Assembly: GCF_030704535.1 (NCBI RefSeq)
Contig: NC_081822.1
Span: forward strand, 11,525,001 to 11,589,000
Source: Vitis vinifera
Taxonomy: Eukaryota > Streptophyta > Magnoliopsida > Vitales > Vitaceae
DNA: 64,000 nt
Direction: 5' to 3'
The position numbers were made by a program, and so were the translations under genes. Shown piece after piece: positions 59,801 to 64,000 of this stretch (position 1 is its first letter; each line of letters begins with the position of its first letter). The notes beneath the pieces are model-generated. The model was given only the letters and a program-made list of their open reading frames with translations, did not search any database and was not told the origin of the DNA.

Positions 59801-62800
59801 TCAAGGATTTCCAACTGGGTTCATCGCCATGTGCCTCTCAATCAACTTGTCCACAAATGAACGTATCTGCTCATTTATTTAAAAAGGAGAAGAAGAAAAA
59901 AATATTAACAGGCATCCATAGAAAACCCAGTTCAAAGAGAAATTAAACATTACACAATAGAAATCAGGTTCCATTTGTTTAACATGAATATATGTTATGA
60001 TTTGCATCTTACAGCAATAAGTTTGATTGCAAATAAAAACAACTCCGGCAATGTTTTATCACTGGAAACTTCTTGTTGGACAAGAAGTTAGACAACTTCT
60101 GTCAATATTTTATGAAAAAAAAAAAATGAGCAATAAGATAACAGACAATATGATATGTTGGGTTGCAGCCTTTTTGACACTCTCTTAATCTAACTTCTTT
60201 ACCTATTTAAAAAAAAAAAAAAGAGAGACTATGATATGTTATTTGAAATTTCACCAAAATGAAGATCTCAATCTTGAAGCTAACCCCACTTAAAGTGAAC
60301 TTTCAGCTTAGAAGAGATTATCATAAACAAAAGTTACTTTGGAAAAAAAAAAGCAAGAAAGAAAGAAAGTGGAGTCTAAAAAAATGAATTTCCATCAGAA
60401 GTTGGAACATTGAAGGGAACAGACCTAAATTCAATACAACATAAACAAATAGAATGCACACCTTATTCCTGCGTTTGAAATCAAGAAACTCAGAAACAGC
60501 CATAGTTTTCTCCACATCTGTGGCCTGCTCCATAACCTGAAATTCAAACCAATGAAATGTAGGGTCATGAAAGTAAGATAGCTGATAGGGCTCTTGTGCA
60601 TACCCAAAGCAGAGAATTGAATAATAAATGAGTGAAAAACAGAAGAAAAGTAAAAAGAAGAAAATTTAACCTTAGTTGCACTTTTCTTCATTATTGACTT
60701 ATATCCTTCCTTATCAATTTTTCTTGCTTTATAAAGAGGCATGAGCAATGATCCAACATAATCCACCACAGCCTGTTTTATGTTCTCTGCTCCTCTAGGT
60801 TGATTTTTCACCAACTCCTTGTTTACTGTAACATGAGAAACAGAGCTTTCATTTGCCTGTCTATCATGCTTCCAGGTTGGTGGTTGTGAAATTGTGTTAG
60901 AATCTTCCTCATCCCGTATGTGCCTAGTTGACTGGTAGAAATCAGAATCAGCCGCTGCTGCTTGAGATTGCCATCTTTCTATGGCATGATAGTCCTTTAT
61001 CCCCACACTACCAGCAGAATCAACCCATGCTTTTGTAAATAAACTACTGTCCACGGCTGCACTTTCTCCAGAGTGCTCTCTAAAGTTCAACGGGCATGCA
61101 ATATCATTTGAATGGCTCCGTTGCGAGTGGTTATCAGCTGACATTCTCGAACTTTCAAGGTTGACACAAGCGGCAGGAAAATCAACAGACCAATTCCTAA
61201 CCCTACAGTTCCTAGAGTCTATTTCTGATATACAATCTTGTCTTCCTGAAACACCACCAGACCACTTCCTTCTAAGATCAGACTCATCCATTTGTGCATA
61301 TTGCTCCCTTCTAGCAAATTTGTGAAATGAGGGTATCTTAGGAAGCTGCAGTGATGTGTTGCTCTTGGCTTCAGATGCATAAGCCTGCAACATAACCACC
61401 GACTTCTTTAAAAGCCTTATAATCAGAACAGGGAGGAAAAGGAGAAAAGAAACATGCAGAAGGAAACAGAACATGAACCCCACCAAGTTTGTGCATTTGT
61501 GTGGAGGGGAATGGGTGGATGGGTAGGAGGAACAGAAAATAAAATCTGATAGCACAACTCGGATTATTAGATTTCAAGTGCTATGGACACCGAGGCCAAG
61601 TTAAATATCAACACAATTAATGGCTATTACCAATTGAGCAATTTCCAAGACAATAATATCAAAATACACATATCAAACATTCAGATCTTGTTGTGCCTTT
61701 TACAGAGTATAAAAGAAAAGGTCAACTCCAGACAGAAGTATAAGATTTCTGTGTCATAACATTTTTACCGGTTAATCAAGGGCATGTCTTATATCTTGTT
61801 TTTGACAGAAATTAGACCCCAGGTTGAAATAAAAAGGAATCTCAGAATATCATCAGAGACATCAAATTTTGTACCAGAAAACACTCTATAACATTCATGG
61901 TTTCAAAACCTAAAAGATTTTTGCGAAAACAGTTTTAAACCATGATTTAGGCAGTTGCATGGTGGGATCCATAAAATGGTTGTTGGGAACAAACCTCAGC
62001 AGCTGCAAGAGCAGCAGCACGGGCTGCTTCAGCCGCAGCAAAGGCAACCTTTTCTTCTTCAGACATTAAATTATTGCCCTCCTCCCCCTCAACATCCATT
62101 CTGCCTACCGATCCTGGTGACCTTGATTGATTACCATCCGGTTTGGAGTTAGTCATGCTTTCCAACTTGACTGGCTTCCCATTATCTTTCTTAATACTTG
62201 CACTGGAAGGAGAATGGCTTCGAGCAGATGCAGAAACCTGTGAACTTCCTTTAAAATCTAGTGCACCATGATGCACACGTATAGGTGGCTTTCCTGAAGC
62301 CAGATCCTTGAAAGATTTGCCCTTTGCAGAGTTTGAGGCAGTTGTTTGTTTCAGTAACTTGAGTCCACCATTAGAAGCTTTTTCCTTGCGGAAAACTTCA
62401 ATCCACACATTTACCAGCTGGCTTGCTATGGCACGTATGTCACGGCTAGTATGTACACAAACTTTTTCTTTCACAGTTTTACCAATACCTACACCAACAG
62501 TGAATGTATAAAATACAATGCACAGGCCACATATCTCATTCAGTCACCACAATTGATATCATGCTACTTCTAAAATGAATAAGTCCACCTTCAACAGAAT
62601 TAGATATGGTAAAATACAATGGCCAGGCACATAATTCATTCAGTCACCAGAATTGAGATCATGTTACTTTATAATTAAAAGAATAAGTCCCCCTAGCAGT
62701 GACAATTAAAAATGGGGCATGTGTTTAAATGCATGCATGCGTACAGATGCATCTGGATGGAAAGATGTTTTCCAATCAAACTTTCAGGTTACATGTTTGC

Positions 62801-64000
62801 ACTGAGCTCCAATGCAAATTAACTTCAGCATGTCTGAGTTACATAATTCTAGTAATTTTGCCATTCAAATAATTCAAAGAAAACCAAGCCATGATAAAAA
62901 AATTTCCAAGAAAAAAACAGCTAAATGCTTTCTAGACAAGTATGATTTGTTGTTTGAAAGAGATAAAATCAGAAGAAATTTTTTACATTACAAAAGTTCA
63001 CCTTCGATTTTTTTTCCATTAAGGTAATGAAACAGGATATATATATATATGTTCCAAACACCCAAGAAAAAGAATTCTTCCAGAAAGATGATTCCGATAA
63101 CCCTAGAAGCATACAATCCAGAGATAGAAGCATAAATTCAAGCAAGTTATTTTCTAATATAATCCCTTCTTTAAAATTCTAGTTACTGTAACCAGGAAAA
63201 AGAATAGACACCTGACAAGCGGACTGCAATTAGATCTGTTGAAACAAGCACAAGAAGACGAACGCAATGACGTAAGAGTTGAGTCCCATCCTTCCCCATT
63301 GAATCCTGTCATAAATGATAAGAAATGCTTCCTCAGCAATTCAGTTTAATATAAAGATTCAGTAAAAGCCAAAGAACATAACATTACTTCTACAAGTTCC
63401 ATACTAAAATTTAATTTGATGACAGAATAATAAACTACGGGATGTAATAGTACCAGTATCCATGAGTTGAGTGTGCAAAGCCCTTCTTTGGTCCCAGCAA
63501 AGGACTTCAGAGCTTCAACAGGAAAAGTCAACAACTCTTTGGCCAGATGCAATCGTCCAGCTGTGGTTTTTGCATTTGAAAACATGTCCTGGAGTAAAGC
63601 TTCTCTGGTCAAAATCAGATCCCCATCCAAAGAGCTCTTGTACAGGACATTTGAGAGTTCAACTGCTTCAAGTCTCTTCAGTATGTCCCTAACTTCATTC
63701 CTTTCTCCTTCTGAATGCCTCTGTGCAGCCTCCATTGCTTCTACTTCTGCTGTATAATCATTTCCTGTAGTCAATATGTCAATTATGCGCACAGCCTCAC
63801 GTAGCCCACTCATCATTGCACCACCAACCGTGTCTGGGTGCTCCTTGCAAGTAGCTTCACCAGCAAAAAATAAGCAGTTCTCCACAGGCCTTCCCAATAT
63901 ATCATAGTCTTCCCCAGATGCTCCTACAGCAACATAAGAGTAGGCACCATAACTAAAAGGATCCTTCCCCCAGTTTGTCACTACTGAAGCAACCGGATCA
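59801..64000 (-). CDS. LDL3: LSD1-like histone demethylase, LDL3 type (3' part)
   Basis: Partial: the gene enters from beyond the right edge and ends here. Minus-strand exons in phase: 63454-64000 (continues past the edge), 63212-63305, 61995-62488, 60671-61384, 60462-60536 and 59801-59866. The first part is the end of the FAD-dependent amine oxidase domain (SYGAYSYVAVGASGEDYDIL, ENCLFFAGEATCKEHPDTV, GGAMMSGLREAVRI). The family removes methyl groups from histone H3 lysine 4 in the nucleus. The rest is a long extension typical of plant LDL3 (AT4G16310) and absent from LDL1 and LDL2, as I know them: a helical region, an Ala-rich stretch (VAFAAAEAARAAALAAAE), a Ser-rich middle and a charged end reading IRSFVDKLIERHMAMNPVGNP. 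The SWIRM domain and the start of the oxidase domain must lie beyond 64000. Confidence 0.9.

Overview
The window is nuclear DNA of a flowering plant. It is AT-rich, its genes have GT-AG introns, and every recognisable protein belongs to a plant family: plant-type KIN-7 kinesin, LRR receptor kinase, LDL3-type demethylase and EF-hand/TPR protein. Gene style, LTR elements and intron lengths fit a woody core eudicot such as grapevine. The species is my inference and is not proved by the sequence.

Layout, left to right. A ribosome-assembly gene (LTV1-like, +, 470-3934) is followed by a possible small secreted peptide gene (-, 5369-5614) and a tRNA-Glu(CTC) (-, 5916-5987). An intronless gene for an EF-hand/TPR/ZZ-like protein lies at 8061-10460 (-). 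From about 11.5 to 22 kb there is no intact gene: first a divergent AT-rich tandem array (11.5-13.7 kb), then a decayed PPR gene (about 14.13-14.58 kb), then a very old repeat-bounded element (about 14.87-21.48 kb) into which a 1.2-kb hAT-like non-autonomous transposon has inserted with an intact 8-bp target duplication. A KIN-7/NACK-type kinesin (+, 23578-30670, 13 coding exons) has a mitosis-type MSA motif upstream. Next come an intronless LRR receptor-like kinase of the MUSTACHES group (+, 31622-35005) and a CGI-58-like alpha/beta hydrolase (-, 36828-42991, 9 exons).

From about 43.4 to 53.5 kb the DNA is accessory again: a 0.7-kb inverted-repeat DNA element, then a six-unit inverted repeat array split by a chromodomain gypsy-type LTR fossil, whose right LTR is itself split by a younger Ty1-copia fossil with a TAAAT target duplication. 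The right end holds the V-ATPase proteolipid subunit c gene (-, 54316-56098) and the 3' half of an LDL3-type lysine-specific histone demethylase gene (-, 59801 to beyond 64000).

The host genes are ordinary single-copy neighbours, not an operon or a common pathway. From memory, the kinesin and the hydrolase correspond to the adjacent Arabidopsis genes AT4G24170 and AT4G24160, so this looks like conserved microsynteny with a receptor kinase between them. I found no CRISPR array, organellar insert or bacterial-type gene cluster. The observations most worth following are the possible DY-containing secreted peptide, the half-degenerate ZZ finger, the inverted array with its two nested insertions, and splice sites whose surroundings are unusual.
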